A stretch of 64,000 nucleotides of DNA from Vitreoscilla massiliensis (GTDB lineage Bacteria > Pseudomonadota > Gammaproteobacteria > Burkholderiales > Neisseriaceae): the NCBI RefSeq assembly GCF_001457815.1, contig NZ_LN898218.1, positions 154,611-218,610 on the forward strand. Direction: 5' to 3'. The notes beneath the pieces were generated by a model. It was not told where the DNA came from. It was given only the letters and a program-made list of their open reading frames with translations, and ran no database searches. The number at the start of each line of letters is the position of its first letter. Position 1 is the first letter of the stretch. Below, piece by piece: positions 18,044-27,054 of this stretch. Made by a program: the position numbers and the translations under genes.

Positions 18044-18814
18044 TTATGATGCAAATTGATTTGCAATTGTTATGTTTTCTTGTTCCAACGAGATTTTCGT
18101 TGCACGAATAAGCTCCAAAGCGCGGGGAGTATCGCTGTGAATACACACGGAATCAAATTCAATGGGAATCCAATTACCTTGCACGGTTTTCACTCGCCCA
18201 TTCACACACGCTTCCAATACTTTTTCTGCCACCGCTTGCGGCTCTAAGGCTTTTTGTTGACGGGTGAACACAATACTGCCCGAATCATCGTAGTGACGGT
18301 CACCATAAAACTCCCGAACCGCCTTCATGCCCAATGCTTGCGCTGCTTTGTAGGTTGCAGAAACATCCATGCAAAAAATCAGCAAATTGGGGTCAAGTTT
18401 CTGAACCACTTCCACAAACTGTTTTGAAAACTCCAAATCACTGGCCAAAGTCATGTACAAAGCACCGTGAGGTTTGACATGTTGTATGGGCAGGTCTTGG
18501 TATTTTGCAAATAAGGACAATGAACCCATTTGATAGACGATGTCGTTGATTAACTCTTGATGACTGGCATTGATGGTGCGCCGACCAAAGCCCACTAAAT
18601 CACGGTAGCCTGGATGTGCACCTATGCCTACAGAATGCTCTTTGGCCAATTGCACTGTCTTGGCCATGATGTTGGGGTCTCCAGCATGAAATCCCGTTGC
18701 GATGTTGGCCGAGGAAATCAATTGAATGATTTCATCATCCGTGCCATCACCCGCCTTCCATGGGCCGAATCCTTCACCCATATCCGAGTTCAAATCTATG
18801 AATTGTTTAGACAT
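18044..18814 (-). CDS. pxpA: 5-oxoprolinase subunit A (LamB/YcsF family)
   Basis: 256 residues, typical length. It has every family block: DLNSDMGEGFGPWK at the start, ANIATGFHAGDP, IGAHPGYRDLVGFGRR, VKPHGALY and a C-terminal VCIHSDTP. PxpA works with PxpB and PxpC in ATP-dependent opening of 5-oxoproline in the cytosol. It is the first gene of the operon and divergent from a LysR-type regulator. No strong ribosome site is visible before the ATG. A 7-bp inverted repeat lies within 25 bp upstream and may be an operator. Confidence 0.9.
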   Translation of the reverse strand: MSKQFIDLNSDMGEGFGPWKAGDGTDDEIIQLISSANIATGFHAGDPNIMAKTVQLAKEHSVGIGAHPGYRDLVGFGRRTINASHQELINDIVYQMGSLSLFAKYQDLPIQHVKPHGALYMTLASDLEFSKQFVEVVQKLDPNLLIFCMDVSATYKAAQALGMKAVREFYGDRHYDDSGSIVFTRQQKALEPQAVAEKVLEACVNGRVKTVQGNWIPIEFDSVCIHSDTPRALELIRATKISLEQENITIANQFAS

Positions 18815-18819
18815 ATATT

Positions 18820-18838
18820 TTGATTTCTAATAAATCAA
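18820..18838. promoter_or_regulatory. Inverted repeat next to pxpA, possible LysR-type site
   Basis: TTGATTT and AAATCAA arms with a five-base spacer, immediately upstream of the pxpA start in the AT-rich divergent region. Confidence 0.45.
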
Positions 18839-18888
18839 GGGAAATTCATGGTAGCTGAAATAAATATAAATAAAAACTTTTATTTATT

Positions 18889-18902
18889 TATACTTATGTA
18901 TA
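18889..18902. promoter_or_regulatory. Inverted repeat in LysR/pxp divergent promoter
   Basis: TATAC-TTAT-GTATA, near the middle of the 144-bp gap between pxpA and the LysR gene, with the T-n-A dyad form usual for LysR-type regulators. Confidence 0.45.
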
Positions 18903-18958
18903 AAATATTTTTATATATTGCTATTTTATAAATCATTTTCAATCACTTGGAGAGAGAA

Positions 18959-19861
18959 TTGCGCATTCCTGACATTTCATTTAGGCAAATTCGCTATTTT
19001 GTATGCACGGCCGAACTGGGACAGATTTCCATGGCAGCACAAGAACTTAACATTACCCAATCCGCCATCACCATCTCCATCAAAGACTTAGAAAGCAAAT
19101 TGAATCTGCAATTGTTTGTGCGAGCGTCTAAACGCATGATCTTGACCGAAGCAGGCAAGCAATTTTTGGGCAATTGTTACGACATGTTGAGCACTTTGGA
19201 ACGCTCACAACATCTACACAACACCAGTAATGACATTAGCGGTGAGCTTAAAATCGGCGCCAGCTATACCGTATTGGGATATTACTTACCAGCCCATTTG
19301 CAACACCTGCAAAACATGTATCCCAATGTCAAATTTAAGATATTTGAGATGGCAAGGACTCAGATAGAACAACAGCTGCTTGATGAAAAATTAGACATTT
19401 CGGTCTTACTCAGCTCTAATGTGAACCACCCAGAATTACAGGTAAAAACGTTCTTAGAATCATCTCGAACCTTGTGGGTCTCATCCAATCACCCGCTTTT
19501 GACCAAAGAGCAAGTGGATTATCAAGACATTGTCAATGAGCCTTACATCATGCTGAACGTGGATGAGGCCCATTTGACCACGCAAAAACACTGGCAGATG
19601 TATGGTGCCAGCCCCAATATTTTTGTGGAAACCAGCTCAGTAGAAGCCGTGCGCAGCATGGTCGCCAATGGCAGCGGCATTTGTATCTTGTCCAATGCGG
19701 TATACCGCCCTTGGTCACTGGAAGGAAAACGCATCAACCGCATCAAATTGACCACTCCCGTGCCCACCATGGATTTGGGCGTGGCGTGGAAAGCAGGCAA
19801 AAAGCCAAACCGTTTACAAAAACTGTTTTCAGATTATTTTTTAAGAAAATTGGAACATTGA
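18959..19861 (+). CDS. LysR-type transcriptional regulator
   Basis: About 300 residues. The N-terminal winged helix has RQIRYFVCTAELGQISMAAQ and LNITQSAITISIKDLESKL; the periplasmic-binding-like effector domain follows from about residue 95 (GELKIGASYTVLGYYL). The start is taken as TTG at 18959 because GGAGAGA lies five bases before it; an in-frame TTG at 18947 lacks a ribosome site. It is divergent from pxpA, so it most likely activates the pxp operon with the amide substrate or product as inducer. Confidence 0.9.
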   Translation: MRIPDISFRQIRYFVCTAELGQISMAAQELNITQSAITISIKDLESKLNLQLFVRASKRMILTEAGKQFLGNCYDMLSTLERSQHLHNTSNDISGELKIGASYTVLGYYLPAHLQHLQNMYPNVKFKIFEMARTQIEQQLLDEKLDISVLLSSNVNHPELQVKTFLESSRTLWVSSNHPLLTKEQVDYQDIVNEPYIMLNVDEAHLTTQKHWQMYGASPNIFVETSSVEAVRSMVANGSGICILSNAVYRPWSLEGKRINRIKLTTPVPTMDLGVAWKAGKKPNRLQKLFSDYFLRKLEH

Positions 19862-20019
19862 TGCCATGACGTTTGAAACAGCAAGCAACATATCGGCCGT
19901 AACTCAAAAACTTAATTGCATCTTGCAAGACTGACTTGCTGTCTCGTCATTGATGGCGAGAAGCTTGTATCAACAAAGGCAACGGGCTCGGCACACAGCC
20001 ATCTAGCATGATAAATCGC

Positions 20020-20051
20020 AAAGAAGCAACCGAAATATCGGTTGCTTCTTT
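20020..20051. terminator. Bidirectional terminator between LysR and porin genes
   Basis: Perfect 14-bp stem (20020-20033 / 20038-20051) with a four-base loop, arms starting AAAG and ending CTTT, between convergent genes. The rest of the 350-bp gap (19862-20211) shows no gene. Confidence 0.88.
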
Positions 20052-20211
20052 GGTTGACGGATATCGAAAAGTTCAATGCCATAAGCACATCGACACTGTT
20101 GATTGTTAGCACCGCAGTAACACTGAGATTGCATCACCCTCGTCTGTTCTAGCCGATTTGATGATGCAATTTCTAAGCACGTTCGTTCAATCAATCCGCT
20201 ATCCACTTGTT

Positions 20212-21303
20212 TTAAAACATATGCCTTAAGCCCAAGCCTACAGAATACACATCATTGTCTAAGCCTGTTTTTTTCCCTGCTGCATTCACCGCATAGGCGT
20301 AAGGGGCATTTTTCCAACCGGCACTGGCCAAAACAGTAGTACGCTTCGACAAGGCATAATCTGCCCCCACAATCACTTGATTGTAATGGGTGTTATCGAC
20401 TTTCCCTATGCCTGCATGACGTTCATCAAAACCATACACATAGCTTACCCTTGGCGTAAATGCACCCATGGTGTAGGCAAAATTTCCCAAGACTTCATGC
20501 GTTTTGACGTCTGTTTTGCCGATTTGGGCATGATTGCCTACACTTGCAGGTGTGGCCCATAAACCTTTAAAACCCTCAGTGTATTGGTATGCCAGCACTG
20601 CCAACATATTTTTGGCACGGTATCCCCCCATGACTCTTGCAACTTGTGCATCATTTAAATGTTGATTGCTGTCTTCATTTTGGTGTTTGTACAAACCATA
20701 AGCACCTTTGGCAAAATAACCTGCATGTTCATAGGTCGCGGCCAAAACAGTCGCTTGGTTGACGGTGCTGGCGGTTTCAAAATCACTTTGAGCGGCGTTA
20801 TCGGCCAATTGATGGGTCACATTGAATTTGAAACCACCCATTTGCGGGGAATCATAACGAATACCCTGTAAGCGTTTGTCTACACGGGTAAAATTGGCCA
20901 CACCTTTAGGGTTATTGGCATTCAAATTCCACTCCCATGGATCAACAATCAATTTTTGATCGGCAGTGTCCATCATGCCATCACTGATATAGCCAGCGCG
21001 GACAGTACCAAAATCGCCTTTCAAACCAATAAAAGTATCCCGATTATTCCAACCTCTAGAAGATTCGGCACCTGAAATGGGCGTAAACTGTTCAACTTGC
21101 CAAATGGCTTGTAAGCCATTGCCCAAGTCTTCATTGCCCCGAAAACCAATGCGCGATTTGTAATCTTCCATTTGGGTGATGCTCCCATCACCGCTGCCAC
21201 TGGTATAGCCAATACCGCCCTTGATGTGTCCATACAACACCACATCGGCCATCGCCACACCGCTACAGCCCATCAAAGACAAAAAAGTCATTTGTTTCAA
21301 CAC
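20212..21303 (-). CDS. Gram-negative porin (PorB/OmpC-type, Neisseriales/Burkholderiales family)
   Basis: About 363 residues: a signal peptide ending GVAMA, then a mature part opening DVVLYGHIKGGIGY, the usual first strand of the beta-barrel, and a C-terminal ...GLGLRHMF ending in phenylalanine for BAM recognition. Loop 3 region has ESSRGWNNRDTFIGLKGDFGTVRAG. Outer-membrane trimer letting small solutes in. The start is likely GTG at 21303 because AGGAGA lies seven bases ahead; an ATG at 21318 overlaps that site. It follows the aromatic-type operon and may serve its substrate, but has its own promoter space. Confidence 0.9.
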   Translation of the reverse strand: MLKQMTFLSLMGCSGVAMADVVLYGHIKGGIGYTSGSGDGSITQMEDYKSRIGFRGNEDLGNGLQAIWQVEQFTPISGAESSRGWNNRDTFIGLKGDFGTVRAGYISDGMMDTADQKLIVDPWEWNLNANNPKGVANFTRVDKRLQGIRYDSPQMGGFKFNVTHQLADNAAQSDFETASTVNQATVLAATYEHAGYFAKGAYGLYKHQNEDSNQHLNDAQVARVMGGYRAKNMLAVLAYQYTEGFKGLWATPASVGNHAQIGKTDVKTHEVLGNFAYTMGAFTPRVSYVYGFDERHAGIGKVDNTHYNQVIVGADYALSKRTTVLASAGWKNAPYAYAVNAAGKKTGLDNDVYSVGLGLRHMF

Positions 21304-21328
21304 TTTTATTCTCCTCATTCATTTGCTC

Positions 21329-21355
21329 TTTATAGATGATTTGTTATTTTGACAA
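21329..21355 (-). promoter_or_regulatory. Candidate porin promoter
   Basis: Minus-strand TTGTCA (21355-21350) and TATAAA (21334-21329) with a 15-bp spacer, 26 bp ahead of the porin start. The spacer is short, so this is tentative. Confidence 0.35.
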
Positions 21356-21372
21356 ACACTGCTTCACGCTCT

Positions 21373-21384
21373 TACAGGCCGCTT
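21373..21384 (-). repeat. DUS-like 12-mer, single copy
   Basis: Exact TACAGGCCGCTT between the porin and the TPP-enzyme gene, next to a hairpin (21391-21423, one mismatch) that could end the long operon but lacks a T run. Confidence 0.7.
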
Positions 21385-21439
21385 TATACTAATGGTTACC
21401 CATGCCCGCGCACGGATAACCATTGTGTGTACCCTAAAA

Positions 21440-23080
21440 TCAATACAATTTTTTCTGTGGTGGCCCCGCAAAATTCAATGGCCCGATGGCATTCATGTCT
21501 ACCTCAACCACACTTGGACCTTGATGAGCGATTGCTGCTTGGATTGCGTTTTTAAATTCATCCACCGAAGTCGCCAACCAAGAGGCACAGCCCATAGATG
21601 TACCCAAATCCTTGTAACTTGGTGTATGCAATTCATTGAAATACTGACGGCCACCAAAATAATTGTTTTGTATGCCACGCATCACGCCATAACCACCGTC
21701 ATTCATCACCAACAACACCATATTGGTCTGCTCTTGCACCATGGTGGCAATTTCGCCTATGCCCAACATCAGGCCGCCATCGCCTACCAAAGCAACCACT
21801 TTTTTATCAGGATTGGCGACAGCGCTACCAATGCCATGTGCCAACCCTAAGCCAATTGCACCAGCCAAAGAATGGATGTTTTGTAAGGGTTTTTGTACAG
21901 GAAATAAGCGACTGCCCCATGTGCTGCCTGACATGGTAATGTCGCGCACGAAAATACCGTTTTCAGGCAAAGCCTCACGCAATGCTTGGCAAATTTCCGC
22001 ATAAGGACCTAACTGCGTACTTAAGGCATCAATGGCAGCTTGTTTGGCGACTTTGATTTCAGCATCGTAGCTTGCATCGACTTTAGAAGCGGCCTGTAAC
22101 CCTTGTAACAACTGTTGCAATACTTGCTTGGCATCCCCGCAAATGAATTGGCTAACCCGATAATTGCGTTGCTGTGCCACCGGATAAGCGTCAATTTGAA
22201 TCAGGTTTTCAGGGAAGACCACGCTGTAGGTTTTGGTTTCATTGCTGCGCAAACGCGAGCCCACCACCACAGCCAAGTCAGCGTTTTTAAGCAACTCCTC
22301 TACTTTGGTGGAGTTGTGAAATGCCCCCAAACTGCGCGGATGATGGTCTGGCAACACCCCGCGAGCATGGGTCGAAGACAACACAGGTATGCCCAAATCG
22401 GCCAAGGCTTTGACTTCGTCCACCGCTCCCAAACAACCGCCGCCTATCCAAAACACAGGGCGTTTGGCTTTTTTGACCGCTTCGATCAACAAGGCCACAT
22501 CGGCAGCATCGGCTGCAGGCAAATCCATGGCCTTAACTGGACCTAACTGGGCGGGCAAGTCAATTTCACTGGCCTGTACATCAATCGGAATTTCTATGCT
22601 CACCGGCCCCATGGGAACAGTGGTGGCAATGCGTATGGCTTCGCGCACAATGCCCACAGCATTGTCTGGACTGGTAATGCGAAATGCCGCCTTGCTTGCA
22701 GCACGCAAAAAAGTCAGTTGGTCTTTGGCCTCATGAATAAAACTGGCATCGCGGTCCAAATACTCGCGCTCAACTTGACCGGTAAGGTGCAATACAGGAC
22801 TGGCTGCATTACAAGCCTCAATCAAAGAACCTATGGCATTACCAGCACCGGCACCCGTACTGGTGATGGCCACACCCAAGCCTTTAAAACGGGCATGTGC
22901 ATCGGCCATGGTCACGCTGCCAGCCTCACCGCGCGCACACACAAAACGCGTTTGGTTTCTGCGCCCAATCGCATCGGCTATGGGCAAATTGTGTATGGAA
23001 ATCACACCATAGACACTGTCGACTTGATGGGCTTCCAATACTCGGGCAATCGCCTCGCCCACGTTGACTTTTTCTGACAT
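21440..23080 (-). CDS. Thiamine-diphosphate-dependent enzyme (acetolactate synthase/benzoylformate decarboxylase family)
   Basis: 546 residues in the three-domain TPP layout. The N-terminal pyrimidine domain has the conserved glutamate in CARGEAGSV (residue 52); the middle FAD/nucleotide-like domain has PVFWIGGG; the C-terminal domain has the TPP motif GDGGLMLGIGE...NDGGYGV. Such enzymes decarboxylate 2-keto acids or join the aldehyde to a second keto acid. GAGGAAAAC lies before the ATG at 23080. It is last in the Rieske operon, directly after an aldehyde dehydrogenase, which suggests decarboxylation to an aldehyde that is then oxidised. Confidence 0.87.
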   Translation of the reverse strand: MSEKVNVGEAIARVLEAHQVDSVYGVISIHNLPIADAIGRRNQTRFVCARGEAGSVTMADAHARFKGLGVAITSTGAGAGNAIGSLIEACNAASPVLHLTGQVEREYLDRDASFIHEAKDQLTFLRAASKAAFRITSPDNAVGIVREAIRIATTVPMGPVSIEIPIDVQASEIDLPAQLGPVKAMDLPAADAADVALLIEAVKKAKRPVFWIGGGCLGAVDEVKALADLGIPVLSSTHARGVLPDHHPRSLGAFHNSTKVEELLKNADLAVVVGSRLRSNETKTYSVVFPENLIQIDAYPVAQQRNYRVSQFICGDAKQVLQQLLQGLQAASKVDASYDAEIKVAKQAAIDALSTQLGPYAEICQALREALPENGIFVRDITMSGSTWGSRLFPVQKPLQNIHSLAGAIGLGLAHGIGSAVANPDKKVVALVGDGGLMLGIGEIATMVQEQTNMVLLVMNDGGYGVMRGIQNNYFGGRQYFNELHTPSYKDLGTSMGCASWLATSVDEFKNAIQAAIAHQGPSVVEVDMNAIGPLNFAGPPQKKLY

Positions 23081-23124
23081 ATTGAGTTTTCCTCTAAGCT
23101 TTTCATTTTTTGCAAAGGTGTGCA

Positions 23125-24591
23125 TCAATCACACCAAGTATTGGGTGTTTCATTCAGGCCCAAGTAAATGCTTTTTTGCTGCATGTATGACAAGATGCCC
23201 AAGCGCCCTTTTTCACGACCAATACCACTTTCTTTAAAGCCGCCAAAAGGCGTTGAAATCGAGAATTTTTTGTAGGTATTGATCCAAACCGTGCCCACTT
23301 CCAGTGCCCGAGCCAATTGCATTGCTTTGCGATAATTTTCTGTCCAGATTCCTGCTGCCAAGCCATAGATACTGTCATTGGCTTCAGCTAACAAAGCAGC
23401 TTCATCGGCAAATGGCATCACCACCAATACCGGCCCAAAGATTTCTTCTTGGCACACACGTGCCGTGTTATTCAATCCGGTAATGATGGTAGGCAAATAG
23501 AAACAACCTTGGGCATGTTCACCCTCCACCATGCGTTCACCACCGCACACCACCGTACCGCCTTCAGACTTGGCCAATTGCACATAACCATCGACACTGT
23601 TCAAGTGTTTTTCATTAATCAATGAACCCAAATGCATACCGGGTTTTTCAGGGTGACCAATGCGCAATCCCTTAGTGGCTGCAACCAATTTATCCATGAA
23701 TTCTTGGTAAATTTCCTCTGCCACAAACAAACGTGAACCCGCAATACAAGCTTGCCCAGCAGAACTGAAAATACCGTAAACCACACCTTTCACTGCCAAA
23801 TCCAAATCGGCATCGGCCAAAACGATGGTCGGCGACTTGCCCCCCAATTCCAAAGAGGTGGTAATCAAACGCTCTGCGGCAATGTGCGCCAAACGACGGC
23901 CGGTAGTGGTGCCCCCTGTAAATGAAATCTTGCGCACCAACGGGTGATTCACAATCGCATCCCCGACCACAGAACCCGATCCAGGCAACACACTTAGCAA
24001 GCCCTTAGGCAAGCCCGCTTCTTCAAAAATACGTGCCAATTCCAATGCAATCAGCGAGGTTTCCTGCGCCGGTTTCAAAATCACCGCATTGCCACCAGCC
24101 AATGCAGGCGCCAGTTTTTGCACTTCAGAAGCAATCGGTGAATTCCAAGGGGTAATGGCTGCCACCACGCCCACGGGTTCATACACACTCATCGTCATGA
24201 AATCCGCAGCGCGCTGACTGGTTAGTTCCCCATCCATGGTTTCACAAGCGGCCGCCACATAACGGGCAGTGGCGGCAGCACTCATGACCAAAGCCATGGT
24301 TTCAGCATGGGGCTTGCCATTGTCACGGGTCTGCAATTGAGACAATGCCTCGGCACGCTCGGTAATGATGTCTGCGACTTTGTACAAAACTTGAGCGCGC
24401 TGGTGCGGCAAGCTTTCGCACCAAGCACTGCTGCGCCATGCCAAATCGGCTTGTTCTATGGCCTCATTCACATCGTCCACGCTGGCGGTGCTGAATTCGG
24501 CATTCACAGTGCCGTCTGCGGGAAAAATACTTTGTGCCACTGGCCCACGACCTTGTCGCCATTCGCCGGCCAAATACAAATCTTTTGCCAT
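23125..24591 (-). CDS. NAD(P)-dependent aldehyde dehydrogenase
   Basis: 488 residues, standard ALDH size. The catalytic cysteine is in SSAGQACIAGSRLF and the general-base glutamate in TTSLELGGKSP; the NAD site has TPWNSPIASEV and SFTGGTTTGR. Cytosolic, oxidises an aldehyde to an acid. It lies 44 bp ahead of the TPP enzyme and 19 bp after the NadX-like gene, with GAGGAC ahead of the ATG. Its likely substrate is an aldehyde released by the ring-cleavage pathway; which one is not readable here. Confidence 0.9.
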   Translation of the reverse strand: MAKDLYLAGEWRQGRGPVAQSIFPADGTVNAEFSTASVDDVNEAIEQADLAWRSSAWCESLPHQRAQVLYKVADIITERAEALSQLQTRDNGKPHAETMALVMSAAATARYVAAACETMDGELTSQRAADFMTMSVYEPVGVVAAITPWNSPIASEVQKLAPALAGGNAVILKPAQETSLIALELARIFEEAGLPKGLLSVLPGSGSVVGDAIVNHPLVRKISFTGGTTTGRRLAHIAAERLITTSLELGGKSPTIVLADADLDLAVKGVVYGIFSSAGQACIAGSRLFVAEEIYQEFMDKLVAATKGLRIGHPEKPGMHLGSLINEKHLNSVDGYVQLAKSEGGTVVCGGERMVEGEHAQGCFYLPTIITGLNNTARVCQEEIFGPVLVVMPFADEAALLAEANDSIYGLAAGIWTENYRKAMQLARALEVGTVWINTYKKFSISTPFGGFKESGIGREKGRLGILSYMQQKSIYLGLNETPNTWCD

Positions 24592-24610
24592 ATCAGTCCT
24601 CTGTTTCTGT

Positions 24611-25402
24611 TTATATTTGAATGCTTTGTACCAGTTGACGGCATTGTCTTAATACGCTCAAAGCGGCCAAAGTCGATGTTTTGGGATTGGCAGGCAGTGG
24701 CACTCCCATCAGCTCAATGCGCATCTCTCCAAATTCGCCAGTGGCGGTGATGGTGTGTTGGTTGCGACTTACCGCTGGGTCGGCAATCAATTCCACTTGC
24801 GTGTCATCCATCCCCAAGCCTGCTAAGGCCACTGTGGCAGCCACATTGGCATTGGCAGGAAACAACATCGCCGCCTCACGGGCACTGCCTTGAAAAAAGA
24901 CTTGAGCGGCCTGTAAACTCTGTAAATCTAGCAAATTTTCAGCATGGCTGCCCTGCCAGCTTTGGGGACTTTTTCGTCCTTGATACGTGACGGCATGCAA
25001 ACCCAACTCGCGCGCTGCAGCTAATCCATCCATGCCTGCTATGGCTCCCGCTAAAGCAATCAAATGGCTGTCGTGCTGCTTGGCCACTTGTTGCAAGCGC
25101 AGACTCAAGTCTTCGTCTGCCAAAGCTCCGACCGAAATCAAAGCCAAATCCCAACCTTTGGCCAGAACAGCTTCTGCGTGTTCTCTCACCGCCGCCTGCC
25201 CAGCCACTTCTATCACCAAGTCAGGCACTTGTTTACAGGCCGCTATACTGGCCATGACTTGCACTTGCTCTGGCAATTGCTTTCTTACTTTGGTGATGCT
25301 GTGTTCAGGTACAACCACCCAACTCAGTTCCAATCCTTCGGGTAGGTTTTGCCACACCACTTGTGCCATGGCTCCAAAACCGATCATCATGATGTGTTTC
25401 AT
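24611..25402 (-). CDS. Aspartate dehydrogenase-like protein (NadX family)
   Basis: 263 residues with a short Rossmann start MIGFGAMAQVVW and the family blocks ALAGAIAGMDGL, YQGRKSPQSW, GSAREAAMLFPANANVAATVALAG and NPKTSTLA. NadX deaminates L-aspartate with NAD(P), but homologues inside aromatic or terpenoid operons, where this one lies, are thought to act on other substrates. AGGAAG precedes the ATG. Tight spacing on both sides (9 and 19 bp) makes it an integral part of the operon rather than a NAD-biosynthesis gene. Confidence 0.85.
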   Translation of the reverse strand: MKHIMMIGFGAMAQVVWQNLPEGLELSWVVVPEHSITKVRKQLPEQVQVMASIAACKQVPDLVIEVAGQAAVREHAEAVLAKGWDLALISVGALADEDLSLRLQQVAKQHDSHLIALAGAIAGMDGLAAARELGLHAVTYQGRKSPQSWQGSHAENLLDLQSLQAAQVFFQGSAREAAMLFPANANVAATVALAGLGMDDTQVELIADPAVSRNQHTITATGEFGEMRIELMGVPLPANPKTSTLAALSVLRQCRQLVQSIQI

Positions 25403-25411
25403 TGAGACTTC

Positions 25412-26206
25412 CTAAATGTGCTTACTGAAACCACCCGACACATCCACAGTCGAGCCGGTAGTGTATGAAGACAAGGGCGAAGCCAAGAATACCAACGCCC
25501 GTGCAGCCTCCTCAGGTTTGCCCAAGCGACCCAACGGAATCCCCCGTTCAGCGGCAATTTTGGCTACCCATGCGTCCCAGTCCAAGCTCAAATCAGAGCG
25601 CTGCTCGAAACGGCGGCGCCATTGACCGGACTCAACCATGCCTATCAAAATGGAATTGACCCGAATGCCCTCTTGGGCAAAGTTTTGTGCCAAAGATTTG
25701 GTCAAATTCAGCAATGCAGCCCGTGCGGCAGAGGTGGCGATCATGTGTGCCTCAGGCTTCAGTGCCAACAAGGAGTTCACGTTGACTATGGCTGCGTGCT
25801 GGGATTGTTTTAACGCGTCCAAAAATGCCTTGACCGGATGGATGACACTGAAATACTTTAACTGCACTTCATCCATCCATTCTTGATCTGTGGTTTCTGC
25901 AAATGTCGACACCTTGCCTTGGCCTGCGTTATTAATCAGCATGTCTACTTGGCCAAAACGCGCCATGACACTGTCTGCAAAACCCTGAACAGACTCCTTA
26001 TTCAAAACATCACAGCCATGCACCATCATGTCTTCAGGTGCAAATTGCGAAGCCAGCTTCTGCCATGATGCTTGCAAACGGGTTTCATCCCGACCGCACC
26101 ATGCCACTTTGGCACCTTGTTGCAGCAGCAACTTCACCGTCTCCAAACCAATACCTGAAGAGCCTCCTGTCACCACGGCGACTTTGTCTTCAACCAAAAA
26201 ACTCAT
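25412..26206 (-). CDS. SDR-family protein with altered catalytic residues
   Basis: 264 residues with the SDR fold: VVTGGSSGIGLETV at the start, MLINNAGQGKV, and C-terminal GSTVDVSGGF. Where active SDRs have YxxxK, this one reads TSAAR, so tyrosine is threonine and lysine is arginine. A known subgroup of ketoreductase-like SDRs lacks the perfect tetrad in the same way. It may use another mechanism or have a non-catalytic role. It is spaced 9-11 bp from its neighbours in the Rieske operon. The second SDR of the operon (31095-31859) keeps YxxxK. Confidence 0.85.
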   Translation of the reverse strand: MSFLVEDKVAVVTGGSSGIGLETVKLLLQQGAKVAWCGRDETRLQASWQKLASQFAPEDMMVHGCDVLNKESVQGFADSVMARFGQVDMLINNAGQGKVSTFAETTDQEWMDEVQLKYFSVIHPVKAFLDALKQSQHAAIVNVNSLLALKPEAHMIATSAARAALLNLTKSLAQNFAQEGIRVNSILIGMVESGQWRRRFEQRSDLSLDWDAWVAKIAAERGIPLGRLGKPEEAARALVFLASPLSSYTTGSTVDVSGGFSKHI

Positions 26207-26217
26207 GATGTGCCTCT

Positions 26218-27045
26218 TTATTCTTTATTGTTGTGTAACAGCTGTTTCAACACTTGGTTGAATGCCTCTGCTTGATCCAAATAACTCAAGTGCCCTGCTT
26301 CATGAATGCCGTGCAAATGGGATGCGGGTAAGGCTATTTTCTGAGCCAATGCCAACATGTCTGATTTGGGCGTGATGTCATCTTGTTCGGCGTAAACTAT
26401 GTGGGTATTCAAGCCGCTTACTGGCAAGTAATTCAAGATGCTGTCATGGGCCAGCAAATAAGAAGCATTGCTAAAGCCGTTTAAGGTCAATCCTTGCATG
26501 ACTTCAGTAATCAATGCGATTTGCTCAGGGCTTTTGCGCCATACCAAAGCAGGGCCTCGCTCGGCTGCCATGCCGGCATTGCCCAATTTCTGCAGCAAAC
26601 TTGGGCGCTTCAAAAACACTTGCTGGCGCGTGTCCGCATCACAATGCCCATAACCTTGAGCCACATTGGCCAAGAGCAAACCCGTTAAACGAGCGGCCTG
26701 TAAACTGGCATAAGCACTGGCAATCAATGCCCCGAGAGAATGTCCTACCAGTACAAATGACTCCAGCTGCAAAACCTCTACCAAGGCGTGTAAACGCTGA
26801 GCAAAATCCACAGCATTCGGTTGTACGGTATCCAAACCATCGCTTAAGCCATAGCCCGGTGCATCCCAAGCAATCAAACGGTGGTGTTGACCCAAACCAG
26901 CAAATTGCTGCTGCCACGATGCCGCTCCCGAGCTGATGCCATGTAACAAAACGATGGTCATACCGTGACCTTGACTGTCACGGTACGCCTGTGTCGCTCC
27001 ATCAGGCAGGGTTACGGTGTGTAGTGCTGCCATGGTTTGGGTCAT
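26218..27045 (-). CDS. Alpha/beta hydrolase, likely ring-fission-product hydrolase
   Basis: 275 residues. Nucleophile elbow LVGHSLGAL (Ser103), acid in YAEQDD (Asp222/223), catalytic histidine in HEAGHLSYL (His252), and the oxyanion-side VLLHGISSG near residue 35. In meta-cleavage operons such enzymes (BphD/XylF type) split the C-C bond of the ring-fission product. An extradiol dioxygenase is encoded in the same operon, which supports that role. It could also be an esterase or lactonase. AAGGACAG precedes the ATG. Confidence 0.87.
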   Translation of the reverse strand: MTQTMAALHTVTLPDGATQAYRDSQGHGMTIVLLHGISSGAASWQQQFAGLGQHHRLIAWDAPGYGLSDGLDTVQPNAVDFAQRLHALVEVLQLESFVLVGHSLGALIASAYASLQAARLTGLLLANVAQGYGHCDADTRQQVFLKRPSLLQKLGNAGMAAERGPALVWRKSPEQIALITEVMQGLTLNGFSNASYLLAHDSILNYLPVSGLNTHIVYAEQDDITPKSDMLALAQKIALPASHLHGIHEAGHLSYLDQAEAFNQVLKQLLHNNKE

Positions 27046-27054
27046 GTTCTGTCC

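Noticed and set aside
24611..25402. A NAD-biosynthesis aspartate dehydrogenase
   Set aside because: It is embedded in a ring-cleavage operon with no nadA or nadC nearby.
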